A stretch of DNA of 47,287 nt from Candidatus Epulonipiscioides gigas (GCA_001983555.1 LJHE01000084.1:1-47287), one strand, 5' to 3'. Shown: positions 34,082 to 43,724, counted from the first letter of the stretch. Program-made: numbers and translations. Notes: generated by a model from the sequence alone, not told the origin.

Positions 34082-35782
34082 TTACATTTGTTTAGGCGAC
34101 TTAATACCAAGTAACCATAGAGCATTCTTGATTGTATACATAGTACTAATTACAAGAGCTAATCTGGCTTTTTTTAGCTCATTGTCATCAACTAAAATAG
34201 AATTATCATGATAAAATTTATTAAAACATTTTGCTATATTTACAGCATATCTTGCAATTATTGAAGGTTCATATTTTTCAGCCGCTTCATTAATTGTCTC
34301 ACTAAAAAGACCAATTTGTTTAATGAGATTTATACTTTGCTCATCTATAATTAAATTTATATCTATATCTTTTATATCATCAATATTTATGCCACTTTTT
34401 CTAAGAACACTATTTGCTCGAGCATAAGTGTATTGAACATAAGGACCTGTTTCACCATCAAAATTCAACACTTTCTCCCATGAAAATTGGATATCTTTAA
34501 TAATAGAGTTATACATATCATCAAAAATAATAGCTCCTATACCTACTTCTTGAGCAACTTGCTCTTTATTTTCAAGAGTAGGATTTTTCTCTTCTATAAT
34601 TTCTTTAGTTTTATTTATAGCTTCATTTAAAATATCTTCAAGTAGCAGTACATTTCCAGACCTAGTAGAAATCGAACCTGTTTCCATACTTACCATTCCA
34701 AATGGTACATGAACTAAATCTTTTGCCCAAGAATAGCCCATTTTTTCGATTACTGTAAATAGTTGTGCAAAGTGCAAATTTTGAGCTAAAGCTGTTACAT
34801 ATATATTCTTTTTAAAATCATACGTGTTTTTCCTATATAATGCAGCAGTTATATCTCTTGTAGCATATAAAGTAGAACCATCTTTTTTAGTAATTAGACA
34901 TGGTGACATATTTTCTAATTCTACAATTTTTGCACCTTCACTTATCGTAGTCAGATTTTTATTATCTAGCTCTTGAATTACTTTATCCATTTTATCATTA
35001 TAGAAAGCTTCTCCATTAAAGCTATCAAAACTTATATCAAGTATTTTATAAACTCTTTCAAACTCTTTTAAACTTATATCTTTAAACCATTTCCAAAGAG
35101 CAAGAGCTTCTTCGTCTCCTTGCTCCATTTTTTTAAAATTTTCTCTTGCCAGATCTTCAAGAGCAGGGTCATTTTTCGCCTCATCATGAAACTTAACATA
35201 AATTCGCAGTAGCTCTTGTATGCCCTTTTGCTCTACTGCTTCTTTTGTAGAATATTTCTTATATGCCACAATTAATTTACCAAATTGAGTGCCCCAATCA
35301 CCTAAATGGTTTATACCAATACAATTGTATCCAATAGCTTCAAAAATCCTATATAAGCTATTTCCTATTACAGTAGAGCGAAGATGTCCTACATGAAATG
35401 GTTTTGCAATATTAGGAGATGAATAATCTATAGTTATATTTCCTTTGTCATGTGTCTGAGCAAGCCCATAATGCTCTTTTTGTGCTAACACTATATCTAA
35501 TATATCTTTTGCTAGTGTAGTTTTATCTAAATAAAAATTTATATACGCATTTACATTTTCAATTTTTTCTATAAAATCTGGCTTTTTAATTTTTTCTTTT
35601 AGTTCACTAGCTATTAAAGGTGGAGCTTTTTTTAATATCTTTGCAAATCTAAAGCAAGGAAAAGCAAAATCTCCCATTTCCTTATTTGTTGGCACTTCTA
35701 TAAGTTCTTCTATTTCCTCTTCAGTGATATCTGTTATTATATTAGCTAATTCTTTTGCTAATTTTACTTTATAATTTTCCAT
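34082..35782 (-). CDS. argS: Arginyl-tRNA synthetase
   Basis: A 566-residue class Ia synthetase. The N-terminal Add-1 domain (1 to about 100) recognises the tRNA elbow. SSPNIAKPFHVGHLRSTVIG contains the HIGH-type motif HVGH, and SGNVLLLEDIL follows further on. The C-terminal DALR anticodon-binding domain (about 450-566) includes VQYTYARANSVLRKSG. The length is normal. It lies 52 bases downstream of rsmG, where parA/parB or noc usually stand in Firmicutes. A hairpin sits between the two genes. Confidence 0.95.
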   Translation of the reverse strand: MENYKVKLAKELANIITDITEEEIEELIEVPTNKEMGDFAFPCFRFAKILKKAPPLIASELKEKIKKPDFIEKIENVNAYINFYLDKTTLAKDILDIVLAQKEHYGLAQTHDKGNITIDYSSPNIAKPFHVGHLRSTVIGNSLYRIFEAIGYNCIGINHLGDWGTQFGKLIVAYKKYSTKEAVEQKGIQELLRIYVKFHDEAKNDPALEDLARENFKKMEQGDEEALALWKWFKDISLKEFERVYKILDISFDSFNGEAFYNDKMDKVIQELDNKNLTTISEGAKIVELENMSPCLITKKDGSTLYATRDITAALYRKNTYDFKKNIYVTALAQNLHFAQLFTVIEKMGYSWAKDLVHVPFGMVSMETGSISTRSGNVLLLEDILNEAINKTKEIIEEKNPTLENKEQVAQEVGIGAIIFDDMYNSIIKDIQFSWEKVLNFDGETGPYVQYTYARANSVLRKSGINIDDIKDIDINLIIDEQSINLIKQIGLFSETINEAAEKYEPSIIARYAVNIAKCFNKFYHDNSILVDDNELKKARLALVISTMYTIKNALWLLGIKSPKQM

Positions 35783-35816
35783 TTCTTGCTTCCTTTATTT
35801 TATAAATTTTTAGAGC

Positions 35817-35849
35817 TAAAGCTCTTTAAGTTATTATAAAGGAGCTTTA
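35817..35849 (-). terminator. Hairpin between rsmG and argS
   Basis: TAAAGCTC pairs with GAGCTTTA across an AT-rich 17-base loop and overlaps the last codons of rsmG. Only a weak T-rich stretch follows on the minus strand. It is probably a partial terminator or processing site setting the argS level. Confidence 0.45.
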
Positions 35850-36544
35850 GATGGTTCGCCTGCTTTTCTAGGATATTTTTTATTAGTAGTTTTAATTTTC
35901 TTTATTACAGCTATTTTATGAACTATGTCTGTAAACGGAATAGGGATGTCTACTATATTTTCAACTTCTCCACCCAAAATTTTTATTGCATTAGTAGCTG
36001 TTTTTAATTCATCATCTAATTTTTGCCCTTTTAATGCAATGAAATAGCCATTATTATGCACAAAAGGCAAACAATATTCACTTAAAGTGGACAAATTAGA
36101 AACTGCTCTTGGACAGCATATATCAAATTTTTCCCTATATTCGCTCTTTTGAGCTAAGTCTTCAGCACGCCCATGAATAGTTATAATATTTTTTAATCCT
36201 AGTTTTTCTATAATTGTATCTAAGAATAGTATTCGCTTGTTTAGAGAATCAACAAGAGTAATATTAAGATGAGCATACACAATTTTTAGAACAAGTCCTG
36301 GAAATCCTGCTCCTGTACCTACATCTATAAGATTTTTATATTGGTCAAGATTAATTGCATAACCCACAGACAGAGAATCTAAAAAATGTTTAGTAATTAT
36401 CTCCTCTTCTTTTGTAATAGCAGTTAAATTAAGTTTTTTATTCCATTCTAAGAGCAAATTCTTATATTCTAGCAATTGCTCTATTTGTAAATCTGTTAAG
36501 TTAATACCAAGTTGTTTTGCACCATCTTTGAGCAATTTATCCAT
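35834..36544 (-). CDS. rsmG: 16S rRNA (guanine527-N7)-methyltransferase RsmG (GidB)
   Basis: A 236-residue SAM-dependent methyltransferase that modifies G527 in the 530 loop of 16S rRNA. The SAM-binding motif [17 protein letters not shown] (about 88-104), the preceding [10 protein letters not shown] and the later [15 protein letters not shown] are diagnostic. The start overlaps the end of mnmG by eight bases, so the two are translationally coupled. The C-terminus [14 protein letters not shown] is the usual family ending. Confidence 0.95.
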   Translation of the reverse strand: MDKLLKDGAKQLGINLTDLQIEQLLEYKNLLLEWNKKLNLTAITKEEEIITKHFLDSLSVGYAINLDQYKNLIDVGTGAGFPGLVLKIVYAHLNITLVDSLNKRILFLDTIIEKLGLKNIITIHGRAEDLAQKSEYREKFDICCPRAVSNLSTLSEYCLPFVHNNGYFIALKGQKLDDELKTATNAIKILGGEVENIVDIPIPFTDIVHKIAVIKKIKTTNKKYPRKAGEPSKAPL

Positions 36545-38438
36545 TATTTATCCTCTCAAGTCTTTTTGATTGCTCTAGGTAGACTAGTAAAACACTTATA
36601 TCTGCTGGAGATACTCCTGAAATTCTACTTGCAGTTCCTATTGATTTTGGTTTAATCTCTATAAGTTTTTGTCTAGCCTCAATTCTTAAGCTCTTAATAT
36701 TATTATAATCCAAACTTTCTGGTATGAGCTTCTTCTCTAATTTCTTAAACTGATCAACTTGTATTAATTGTCTTTTAATATAGCCCTCATATTTAAGCGT
36801 TATTTCAATTTGGTCTATTATTTCATCTGTTAAAGAAAGAGGTCTATCTACATTAACATCATTAAAATCATTGTAATTAAGCTCAGGTCGTTTTAATAGC
36901 TCATACAAAGAAATACCACTGATTAAAGGAGCACTCCCTTTTTTCAATAAAATATTTTGCACTTGCTCACTAGTACCTACAAAGATAGTTTTTAGACGTG
37001 ATAATTCATTTTCTATAGCCTCTTTTTTATCTAAAAATTGCTTATATCTCTCTTCTTTAACTAATCCTATTTTATACCCTTTCTCTGTTAATCTAAAATC
37101 TGCATTATCTTGTCTGAGCAAAAGCCTATATTCTGCCCTAGAAGTTAACATTCTATATGGTTCATTAGTTCCTTTTATTACCAAATCGTCTATTAAGACT
37201 CCTATATAGCCTTCTGATCTATCTATTATTAATGGTTCTTTATTATCTATTTTTAGAGCTGCATTAATTCCTGCAATCAGCCCCTGTGCTGCAGCTTCTT
37301 CATATCCCGAACTACCATTTATTTGTCCTGCAAAAAATAATGATGAAATTTCTTTATTTTCTAAAGAATAAGATAACGAAGTTGGATTTATAGAATCATA
37401 CTCAATAGCATATCCACCACGTATTACCTCTGCATTTTCCAACCCCTTAATAGATCGAAGCATTTTTATTTGAACTTCTTCTGGCAAAGATGAGCTCATA
37501 CCTTGCACATATAGCTCATTAGTATCTATTCCTTCTGGTTCAATAAACACCTGATGCCGTGGTTTATCTGAAAAACGTACAACCTTATCTTCTATTGATG
37601 GACAATATCTAGGGCCCACTCCCTCTATTTTGCCACCATATAACGGAGAACGGTCAAGATTATCTCTAATAATTTGATGAGTTTTCTCATTTGTGTAAGT
37701 TAAAAAACATTTTATTTGCTCTTTTTGTATATCATTTGCTGTATTCATAAATGAAAATGGTATAACTTTATTATCTCCTAATTGTTCTTCCATCTCAGCA
37801 AAATTTACACTTCTTTTATCAATTCTAGCTGGTGTTCCAGTTTTAAATCGTCTAAGAGCAATTCCACTATTTAGCAAAGATTTTGAAAGAAAAGTTGAGC
37901 TTTTTAAACCATCTGGACCTGAATGTTCTGAAAATTCTCCAATAAATATTTTAGATTTCAAATACGTTCCAGTGCAAACTACAACTGCTTTTGCATAATA
38001 TATTGCTCCTGTAACAGTTTTAACCCCTATAATTTTTGCATCTTCAATTAAAATATCTGATACTTCTTGTTGCTTAATAAGAATATTAGGCTCACTTTCC
38101 AAAACTTTAATCATTTCTTTGTGATACTCAACTTTATCAGCTTGAGCTCTAAGTGAATGCACCGCCGGTCCTTTAGACGTATTGAGCATTTTAGATTGGA
38201 TGTATGTTTTATCTATATTTTTACCCATCTCACCACCAAGAGCATCAATTTCTTTAACTAAATGTCCTTTAGAAGTTCCTCCAATATTCGGGTTACAAGG
38301 CATTTTTGCAATAGCCTCAATATTTAAACAAAACATAATAATTTTTTTATTAAGTCTGGCTAGACTAAGAGCAGCTTCACACCCTGCATGTCCTCCACCA
38401 ATTACAATTGCATCTACACTATCTGCGATATAATCCAT
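36537..38438 (-). CDS. mnmG: tRNA uridine-34 carboxymethylaminomethyl enzyme MnmG (GidA)
   Basis: A 633-residue FAD enzyme that, with MnmE, adds the cmnm5 group to U34 of several tRNAs. The FAD-binding motif is [18 protein letters not shown] (about 12-29). Also present are [23 protein letters not shown] (about 47-69), the signature [15 protein letters not shown] and the C-terminal RRP-like helices with [17 protein letters not shown]. The length is typical. It lies 33 bases downstream of mnmE and overlaps rsmG. Confidence 0.96.
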   Translation of the reverse strand: MDYIADSVDAIVIGGGHAGCEAALSLARLNKKIIMFCLNIEAIAKMPCNPNIGGTSKGHLVKEIDALGGEMGKNIDKTYIQSKMLNTSKGPAVHSLRAQADKVEYHKEMIKVLESEPNILIKQQEVSDILIEDAKIIGVKTVTGAIYYAKAVVVCTGTYLKSKIFIGEFSEHSGPDGLKSSTFLSKSLLNSGIALRRFKTGTPARIDKRSVNFAEMEEQLGDNKVIPFSFMNTANDIQKEQIKCFLTYTNEKTHQIIRDNLDRSPLYGGKIEGVGPRYCPSIEDKVVRFSDKPRHQVFIEPEGIDTNELYVQGMSSSLPEEVQIKMLRSIKGLENAEVIRGGYAIEYDSINPTSLSYSLENKEISSLFFAGQINGSSGYEEAAAQGLIAGINAALKIDNKEPLIIDRSEGYIGVLIDDLVIKGTNEPYRMLTSRAEYRLLLRQDNADFRLTEKGYKIGLVKEERYKQFLDKKEAIENELSRLKTIFVGTSEQVQNILLKKGSAPLISGISLYELLKRPELNYNDFNDVNVDRPLSLTDEIIDQIEITLKYEGYIKRQLIQVDQFKKLEKKLIPESLDYNNIKSLRIEARQKLIEIKPKSIGTASRISGVSPADISVLLVYLEQSKRLERINNG

Positions 38439-38471
38439 TTTTTCCTCTTCTTTCTCAAATTTATAAATAGA

Positions 38472-39818
38472 TTATTTCCCAAGACAAAACCTTTCAAACA
38501 ACCCATTAATAATTTCTTCTTTAACTTCCTCTCCAATAATCATTCCTAAATGAGCATACGCATCTTGTAAATCAATAGCTAGAAAATCTACTGAAAATCC
38601 ATTTTTTATAGCATTTTCAACTCGCTCTAAAGCTTCTATTGCTAATATTAGAGCAGTTTTTTGTCTAATATTTGAAATAATAGGAGCATCTCTTGCTATT
38701 TGATTTTTTGTTATAACACTACCTTTCATTTTATATTTTAAACTATCAATTCCATATCCAGTTTCAGCAGAAATTTCCACTTTATCATCTAAAAAAGCAT
38801 ATTTATTTTCGTTGCAACAATCAATTTTATTTATAACAAATATTTTATTTTTATTTTCGATGAGCTTAATAATTTCTTTTTCTTCAACCGATATTTCTTC
38901 ATTTGCATCAAAAACCATAATTACAAGATCTGAATTTTCTACTGCTTGCTTTGCTCTTTCAACTCCAATCTTTTCAACAATATCAGTAGTATTTCGTATA
39001 CCTGCTGTATCTTGTAATATAAATGGAACTCCCTCTATACTAAAATGTTCTGAAACTATATCTCGTGTTGTGCCCGCAACATCTGTTACAATAGCTTTAT
39101 CTTCTTCTAATAGAGCATTCAATAACGACGATTTTCCAGCATTAGGTCTTCCTACAATTGATACTACTGCTCCTTCCCTTATAATTTTACCCGTATCTGC
39201 AGTCTGCAAAATAGTTTTTAATTTTTTTAATAAGTTACTTATTTCTTCAGTAAAACCTCCTAAAATTTGTTCAGCTTCATCATATTCTGGATAATCAATA
39301 GATACTTCTATTTTAGAAATAATTCCCAATAATATATTCTGGCATTTTTTTATATTTTTAGATAAGCTCCCCATAAGTTGATTGGTAGCTTGTTTCAAAC
39401 TTAGACTTGTTTTAGCAGAAATTATATCCATAATAGCTTCCACTTGAGCTAAGTCTATTCGCCCATTTAAAAATGCTCTTTTGGTAAACTCTCCTGCATC
39501 TGCAAGTCTTGCTCCATTTACCAAAAGTAATTGCAATACTTTATTTAAAACAACTTCTCCACCATGACAATTAACTTCTACTACATCTTCACGAGTAAAG
39601 GTTTTGGGTGCCCTCATCAACATAACTAAAACTTCATCTATGATTTCAACACCATCAAGTATATGTCCATAATGAATTGTGTGACTTTTCTTATTTTCTA
39701 AATTTTTATTAAAAATCTTATTAACAATACTAATTGCATTGTTACCACTAACTCTTATAACTCCAATCCCCCCCGTTCCAATAGGGGTTGAGATTGCAGC
39801 TATTGTATCAAAAAACAT
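38472..39818 (-). CDS. mnmE: tRNA modification GTPase MnmE (TrmE)
   Basis: A 448-residue GTPase partner of MnmG. The N-terminal formyl-THF-binding domain starts DTIAAISTPIGTGGIGVIRVSG. The G domain has GRPNAGKSSLLNALL (about 225), the switch region TDVAGTTRDIVSE, DTAGIR and NKID. The C-terminus ends FCLGK, the conserved C-(I/L/V)GK motif needed for activity. It starts 22 bases from the stop of yidC. The jag (khpB) gene normally found between yidC and mnmE is missing. AAGGAG precedes the ATG. Confidence 0.96.
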   Translation of the reverse strand: MFFDTIAAISTPIGTGGIGVIRVSGNNAISIVNKIFNKNLENKKSHTIHYGHILDGVEIIDEVLVMLMRAPKTFTREDVVEVNCHGGEVVLNKVLQLLLVNGARLADAGEFTKRAFLNGRIDLAQVEAIMDIISAKTSLSLKQATNQLMGSLSKNIKKCQNILLGIISKIEVSIDYPEYDEAEQILGGFTEEISNLLKKLKTILQTADTGKIIREGAVVSIVGRPNAGKSSLLNALLEEDKAIVTDVAGTTRDIVSEHFSIEGVPFILQDTAGIRNTTDIVEKIGVERAKQAVENSDLVIMVFDANEEISVEEKEIIKLIENKNKIFVINKIDCCNENKYAFLDDKVEISAETGYGIDSLKYKMKGSVITKNQIARDAPIISNIRQKTALILAIEALERVENAIKNGFSVDFLAIDLQDAYAHLGMIIGEEVKEEIINGLFERFCLGK

Positions 39819-39840
39819 ATGTTTGTTGCTCCTTATAATA

Positions 39841-41100
39841 CTATTTCTTACCTGGCTGTTTCCTTTCTTGTTTTGCTTTATTGCCTGCTTGTTGTGTTTT
39901 TTTCTGTGCTGGCTTTTTATTTTGTTGCTTTATTTCACTTTGATTTTCTTTAGTAGAGTCTTCTATTTGTAATTGAGCAGATTGCTCTTTTAATTGATTT
40001 TGTCCTTCTCCCTGTTGTGATTTATTTTGACCATTTTGTGGTTGTGGCGATTTTTTCTTCTTTTTCTTTTTTTGTTGTGCTAAAGCTGCTTCTCTTTCAG
40101 CTTTTAATTGTGCATCTAAAATAGCCTCTTCTTTTTTTACTATTTTTGCAACAAAAACTTGTTGACACATCATAATTAGATTACCTGCAATCCAATATAA
40201 TGATAGACCATATGGCATAGTATAAGAAAATGACCCCATCATAATAGGCATAATAATATTCATGGTTTTCATCATGCTCTCTGTTTGACTAGGTGGAGCA
40301 TTTGGATCTTTATTAACTGTTGTAGGCTGTGACTGAGCCATAGAAATCTTTGAAAAAATAAATGTAGATGCTCCTGCACAAATAGGAATAAGAAATGCAA
40401 AATAATTTCCAGTTGCAACTATTTGGCTTGGAGTATCAACTAAACTAAAAATAAAATATTCATAATCGACAGTTTGCTGTAGTAACATACTAATTTCATC
40501 AGCAACTTCTGGTATTTTATTTAGAAAAATTTCCCAATGTTTAGTTGTAAAATTAGATATTGTATCAAATAATGTAGCAGCTCCTTCAAGTTTATCAATT
40601 TCTGCTTTAGCTGTAGCATTTAATGGCATTTCTTTAAGAATTTGTGCAATGCTATCAGCTGAATTAGGAAGTATAGTTTCTATTTTGAGAGCTATTTCTT
40701 GATATATGTCATGTAATTTAGTGATATATTTACTAGGTGCTCTAAAAACTGCATATACTGCCCATAATAATGGCAATTGAATCAAAAGTGGCAAACATCC
40801 AGCAAAAGGATTAATATTGTATTTTTTATACAACGCTTGCATCTCTTGAGACTGAGCCATTTGAGATTGTTGATCTTTCCGTCCAGCATATTTTTGCTGA
40901 ATCTTTTGTAATTCTGGTTGAATTTTGCTCATACCTCTAGTAGTTCTTTGTTGCTTAATTTGAAGAGGTGTAAGTAAAAGTCTAATAACCAAGGTGAATA
41001 AAATAATAGAAATACCAAGAGTACCAACTGGTGTTAGCACATCAACAAAATTAAAAATTATGTTAAAAATTACCCCGAAAAAATTACTTATAAAATCCAT
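39841..41100 (-). CDS. yidC: Membrane protein insertase YidC/OxaA with long basic tail
   Basis: A 419-residue insertase of the Gram-positive type (no large extracytoplasmic P1 domain, no lipobox). It starts with a helix (FGVIFNIIFNFVDVLTPVG). The conserved core has RLLLTPLQIKQQRTTRGM (with the groove Arg), then NPFAGCLPLLIQLPLLWAVYAVFR, and later MGSFSYTMPYGLSLYWIAGN. An unusual hydrophilic insertion of about 85 residues (TKLHDIYQEIALKIE... to the second core part) is present between helices. The last about 75 residues form a Lys/Gln/Asn-rich tail (KKKKKKSPQPQNGQ) that probably contacts the ribosome. It lies ten bases downstream of yidD. Confidence 0.94.
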   Translation of the reverse strand: MDFISNFFGVIFNIIFNFVDVLTPVGTLGISIILFTLVIRLLLTPLQIKQQRTTRGMSKIQPELQKIQQKYAGRKDQQSQMAQSQEMQALYKKYNINPFAGCLPLLIQLPLLWAVYAVFRAPSKYITKLHDIYQEIALKIETILPNSADSIAQILKEMPLNATAKAEIDKLEGAATLFDTISNFTTKHWEIFLNKIPEVADEISMLLQQTVDYEYFIFSLVDTPSQIVATGNYFAFLIPICAGASTFIFSKISMAQSQPTTVNKDPNAPPSQTESMMKTMNIIMPIMMGSFSYTMPYGLSLYWIAGNLIMMCQQVFVAKIVKKEEAILDAQLKAEREAALAQQKKKKKKKSPQPQNGQNKSQQGEGQNQLKEQSAQLQIEDSTKENQSEIKQQNKKPAQKKTQQAGNKAKQERKQPGKK

Positions 41101-41109
41101 GGTTTCCTC

Positions 41110-41343
41110 CTATTTCTGATTTTTCTCTTTTATTTCTGGTACAGGGTCAAATCCTCCCCTACAAAACGGGTTACATCTTAAAATTCTAAAAGCTCCTAGC
41201 AATCCCCCTTTAAAAAACCCGTGTTTTAATATTGCCTCATAAGTATAACTAGAACAAGTGGGATAAAATCTACATCTAGGTCCTAGTTGTGGTGAAATAT
41301 ATTTTTGATAAAATCTAATTAAAAACAAAGCAATTTTTTTCAT
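41110..41343 (-). CDS. yidD: Membrane protein insertion efficiency factor YidD
   Basis: A 77-residue small membrane-associated protein that aids YidC-dependent insertion. It contains the invariant [25 protein letters not shown] stretch with conserved cysteines, a second [13 protein letters not shown] and a normal length. Its start overlaps rnpA by four bases (ATGA), indicating coupling. Confidence 0.95.
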   Translation of the reverse strand: MKKIALFLIRFYQKYISPQLGPRCRFYPTCSSYTYEAILKHGFFKGGLLGAFRILRCNPFCRGGFDPVPEIKEKNQK

Positions 41344-41672
41344 ATAAAGCCCTGCCTTTTCAAAAGTTTAAATAAAGAATTTTTAATTTCATAAAAATTT
41401 TTATTATTTGAGGCTTCTCTTGCAATAATTACAATATCAAATCCAGTCAATATTAAACTTTCTTCATGTAGCCTAAAATTTTCTCGTATAAGTCTAGTAA
41501 CTCGACTTCTTTTTACACTATTGCCTACTTTTTTGCTAACTGAAATTCCTAGTCTATTAACCCCTAAATTATTTTTAAGTTTATATAATACAAATTCTTG
41601 ATTAGCATACGATTTGCCTTTTGAATATACATATTTAAAATCTATATTTTTTTTTAATTTTGTAGTCTTCAT
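41340..41672 (-). CDS. rnpA: Ribonuclease P protein component
   Basis: A 110-residue basic protein that binds RNase P RNA and helps process tRNA 5' ends. The start [20 protein letters not shown] and the RNR motif region [25 protein letters not shown] are diagnostic. It lies 54 bases downstream of rpmH with a hairpin between, and overlaps yidD by four bases. This is the conserved rpmH-rnpA-yidD-yidC order. Confidence 0.96.
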   Translation of the reverse strand: MKTTKLKKNIDFKYVYSKGKSYANQEFVLYKLKNNLGVNRLGISVSKKVGNSVKRSRVTRLIRENFRLHEESLILTGFDIVIIAREASNNKNFYEIKNSLFKLLKRQGFI

Positions 41673-41700
41673 TTTACTCCTACTAAGACAATATATAAAA

Positions 41701-41723
41701 TAAGACCGCTTTAGGCAGTCTTA
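41701..41723 (-). terminator. Attenuator-like hairpin between rpmH and rnpA
   Basis: On the minus strand TAAGACTGCC-TAAA-GCGGTCTTA forms a nine-pair stem with one C-G/mismatch step, followed by TTTTAT. It would lower rnpA and downstream expression relative to rpmH, which is needed in larger amounts. Confidence 0.7.
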
Positions 41724-41726
41724 TTT

Positions 41727-41861
41727 TTACGCTGATAATTTTTTCCTACCTTTAGCTCTTCTTCTTGAGAGCACAGCGCGTCCTGACGTAGTTCTCATTC
41801 TTTTTCTAAAACCATGTTCTCTACTACGTTGACGTTTTTTAGGTTGAAATGTCATTTTCAT
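41727..41861 (-). CDS. rpmH: 50S ribosomal protein L34
   Basis: A 44-residue protein reading [20 protein letters not shown] and ending GRKKLSA, with the invariant HGFR and RAxGRKxLS motifs. The length is exactly that of the family. The ATG at 41861 is chosen over the ATG two codons later because MKMTFQPKK is the usual start. No ribosome site lies directly before it. The nearest, GAAAGGAGG, is 56 bases upstream, beyond a hairpin. It is the first gene of the leftward origin-proximal operon. Confidence 0.96.
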   Translation of the reverse strand: MKMTFQPKKRQRSREHGFRKRMRTTSGRAVLSRRRAKGRKKLSA

Positions 41862-41872
41862 ATAAAAATTTA

Positions 41873-41926
41873 AGGCAATTATCTTTTAGATTTTTGTTCT
41901 AAAAAAATCTGCCTGTTCCTCCTTTC
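41873..41926 (-). promoter_or_regulatory. rpmH leader: hairpin between Shine-Dalgarno sequence and start codon
   Basis: On the minus strand GAAAGGAGG (41926-41918) is followed by AGGCA...TGCCT (41914-41873) enclosing AGATTTTT/AAAAATCT. The ATG follows 11 bases after the stem. Folding would bring GGAGG to roughly 14 bases from the ATG. This may be a structure-bridged initiation site, or autoregulation by a ribosomal ligand. Confidence 0.6.
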
Positions 41927-41967
41927 AAAACTCAATCAATATGCAAAAAATAAATATACACTTATTG

Positions 41968-41996
41968 AGTATAAGCAATCCAAATTAATAAGTCAA
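41968..41996 (-). promoter_or_regulatory. Promoter of the rpmH-rnpA operon
   Basis: On the minus strand TTGACT (41996-41991), 17 bases, TATACT (41973-41968): near-consensus sigma-A. The leader to the rpmH ATG is about 100 bases. Confidence 0.85.
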
Positions 41997-42212
41997 GTAT
42001 ATTCTTTCAAAAAATATAAATAATTTTAAAAAAATTTTACAAAAAATATAAAGCTTCGACATATTTTGTTAAGTCGTTGATATTACAACCTTATAGCCTA
42101 TATATAATTTAGTTTAACTTACCCCTATATGGGCAATACTTTATGTAGCCTTTATTGAGTTTTATGACACCTTAATTTATAACACCTTAATTTGAAAGGA
42201 GGTATAACTAAA
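41997..42212 (+). promoter_or_regulatory. dnaA upstream region
   Basis: This 216-base AT-rich region between the rpmH promoter and dnaA has no perfect DnaA box. A weak promoter candidate is TTGATA (42077-42082) with TATATA/TATAAT near 42101-42108 (18-20 spacing). The short GC-rich element CTTACCCCTATATGGG at 42118-42133 is a near-palindrome sharing ten bases with the element before scfB. Two copies of ACACCTTAATTT occur at 42168-42179 and 42182-42193. AAAGGAGGT at 42195-42203 is the dnaA ribosome site. Confidence 0.5.
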
Positions 42213-43523
42213 ATGACTGAAAAATGGGAGGAAATACTAAAATTAATTGGATTAGAGATATCGTCGGTAAGCTTTAATACTTGGTTTAAACAAACCAGTG
42301 TATTTAATCTAAGTGACGATGTATTAACACTAAGTGTAAAAGATGAGCTGTCTAAAAGTATTCTGAGCACAAGATATTTTGACCTTATTAAAAATATTAC
42401 TTTTAATGTTTTAGGAAAACAATATGATTTAAAATTTATTATAGCAGAACAAGATGCTCAAATACAAGATCCTTTAAACTCTCCATCTAATCTAAATCCT
42501 AGATATATTTTTGATTCGTTTGTAGTAGGAAACAGTAATCGGATGGCACATGCAGCAGCATTGGCAGTAGCTAAATCGCCTGCAAAATCTTATAATCCTT
42601 TATTTTTATATGGCGGAGTTGGACTTGGCAAAACGCATCTTATGCAATCAATTGCACACTATGCTTTAAAAGAAAATTCAAAAATAAAAATTTTATACAC
42701 TACTACAGAAAAATTTACTAATGAATTAATAAATTCTATACGTGATGATAAAAGTAACGCTTTTAGACAAAAATATCGAAATATTGATATTTTGCTTATA
42801 GATGATATTCAGTTCATAGCTGGTAAAGAACGTACTCAAGAAGAATTTTTTCACACTTTTAATACACTCTATGAGGCAAATAAACAAATAATTATATCAA
42901 GCGATAGGCCACCAAAAGAGATAGGTTCACTTGAAGCTCGACTTTGTTCAAGATTCGAATGGGGCCTAATAGCAGATATACAACCTCCAGATCTTGAAAC
43001 AAGAATAGCAATATTAAGAAAAAAAATTGATTTAGAAAATTTGCAAATTGATTTAGAAGTACTACAATTTATCGCTCAAACTATAGTGTCCAACATAAGA
43101 GAACTAGAAGGTGCACTAAATAGAGTAACTGCTTTTGCTTCACTTTCTCATAAAAAAATAAATTTAGAATTAGCAAAAGAAGCTTTAAAAGGGATTATTG
43201 AAAAAGAGCCCTCCAATACAATTACTCCTTCGTATATTCAAAAAATAATTTCTGCATATTACAATATCACTCTTATAGACCTTTTGTCAACAAAACGTAC
43301 AAAAGCTATAGCTCATCCTAGACAGATTGCTATGTATTTATGCAGAAAGTTAACTAAATTATCACTTCCAAAAATCGGAGAGCAATTTGGAGGTCGAGAT
43401 CACACCACTATAATTCATGGTTGTGACAAAATACTAAAAGAGCTAAATGAAGATCCAGTTCTTGCAAAAACCATTGCAAAGCTAGAATTAACAATAGTTA
43501 AAGAAGTTATCCACAGGCATTAA
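42213..43523 (+). CDS. dnaA: Chromosomal replication initiator DnaA
   Basis: A 436-residue AAA+ initiator. Domain I (1 to about 80, [25 protein letters not shown]) leads to a short linker. The AAA+ domain has Walker [10 protein letters not shown] (about 134-142), Walker [12 protein letters not shown] and arginine-finger helix [13 protein letters not shown]. Domain IV carries the DNA-binding signature [15 protein letters not shown]. The frame is open from a TTG at 42192, but AAAGGAGGT lies inside that extension ten bases before the ATG at 42213, so MTEKWEEIL is the start. Its last codons contain a perfect DnaA box (43508-43516, encoding V-I-H-R). Confidence 0.97.
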   Translation: MTEKWEEILKLIGLEISSVSFNTWFKQTSVFNLSDDVLTLSVKDELSKSILSTRYFDLIKNITFNVLGKQYDLKFIIAEQDAQIQDPLNSPSNLNPRYIFDSFVVGNSNRMAHAAALAVAKSPAKSYNPLFLYGGVGLGKTHLMQSIAHYALKENSKIKILYTTTEKFTNELINSIRDDKSNAFRQKYRNIDILLIDDIQFIAGKERTQEEFFHTFNTLYEANKQIIISSDRPPKEIGSLEARLCSRFEWGLIADIQPPDLETRIAILRKKIDLENLQIDLEVLQFIAQTIVSNIRELEGALNRVTAFASLSHKKINLELAKEALKGIIEKEPSNTITPSYIQKIISAYYNITLIDLLSTKRTKAIAHPRQIAMYLCRKLTKLSLPKIGEQFGGRDHTTIIHGCDKILKELNEDPVLAKTIAKLELTIVKEVIHRH

Positions 43524-43652
43524 AAAAGTTATCCACAGGTTTTGAATTAATATGTGGATAAAGTAGGGTGTTTGTGGTTCATTTTTGACTTATCCACAGA
43601 GTTATCCACAGGGTTATCCACAGATTATTGCAGTTATCCACAGGCAAATTAT

Positions 43653-43692
43653 TATATTTTTCAATGGCTAGACATAGTTATCCACAGATTTT
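43653..43692 (+). repeat. oriC 40-bp direct repeat, copy 1
   Basis: This stretch, including CAATGGCTAGACATAG and the DnaA box at 43678, is identical over 40 bases to 44049-44088. Similarity continues upstream with a few changes (CCACAGGCA-AT-A-TATAT). Confidence 0.93.
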
Positions 43693-43704
43693 GCCATTCT
43701 GTCC

Positions 43705-43724
43705 AAATCAAAAATTTTTGATTT
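43705..43724. repeat. Perfect 20-bp palindrome in the oriC core
   Basis: AAATCAAAAA followed by its exact complement TTTTTGATTT. It begins 12 bases after copy 1 of the 40-bp repeat, at the edge of the AT-rich core, and may extrude as a hairpin or bind a dimeric protein. Confidence 0.7.

Noticed and set aside
38812-39294. 160-codon open frame antisense to mnmE
   Set aside because: It lies wholly inside a well-conserved gene and encodes a Ser/Ile/Phe-rich sequence typical of antisense frames.
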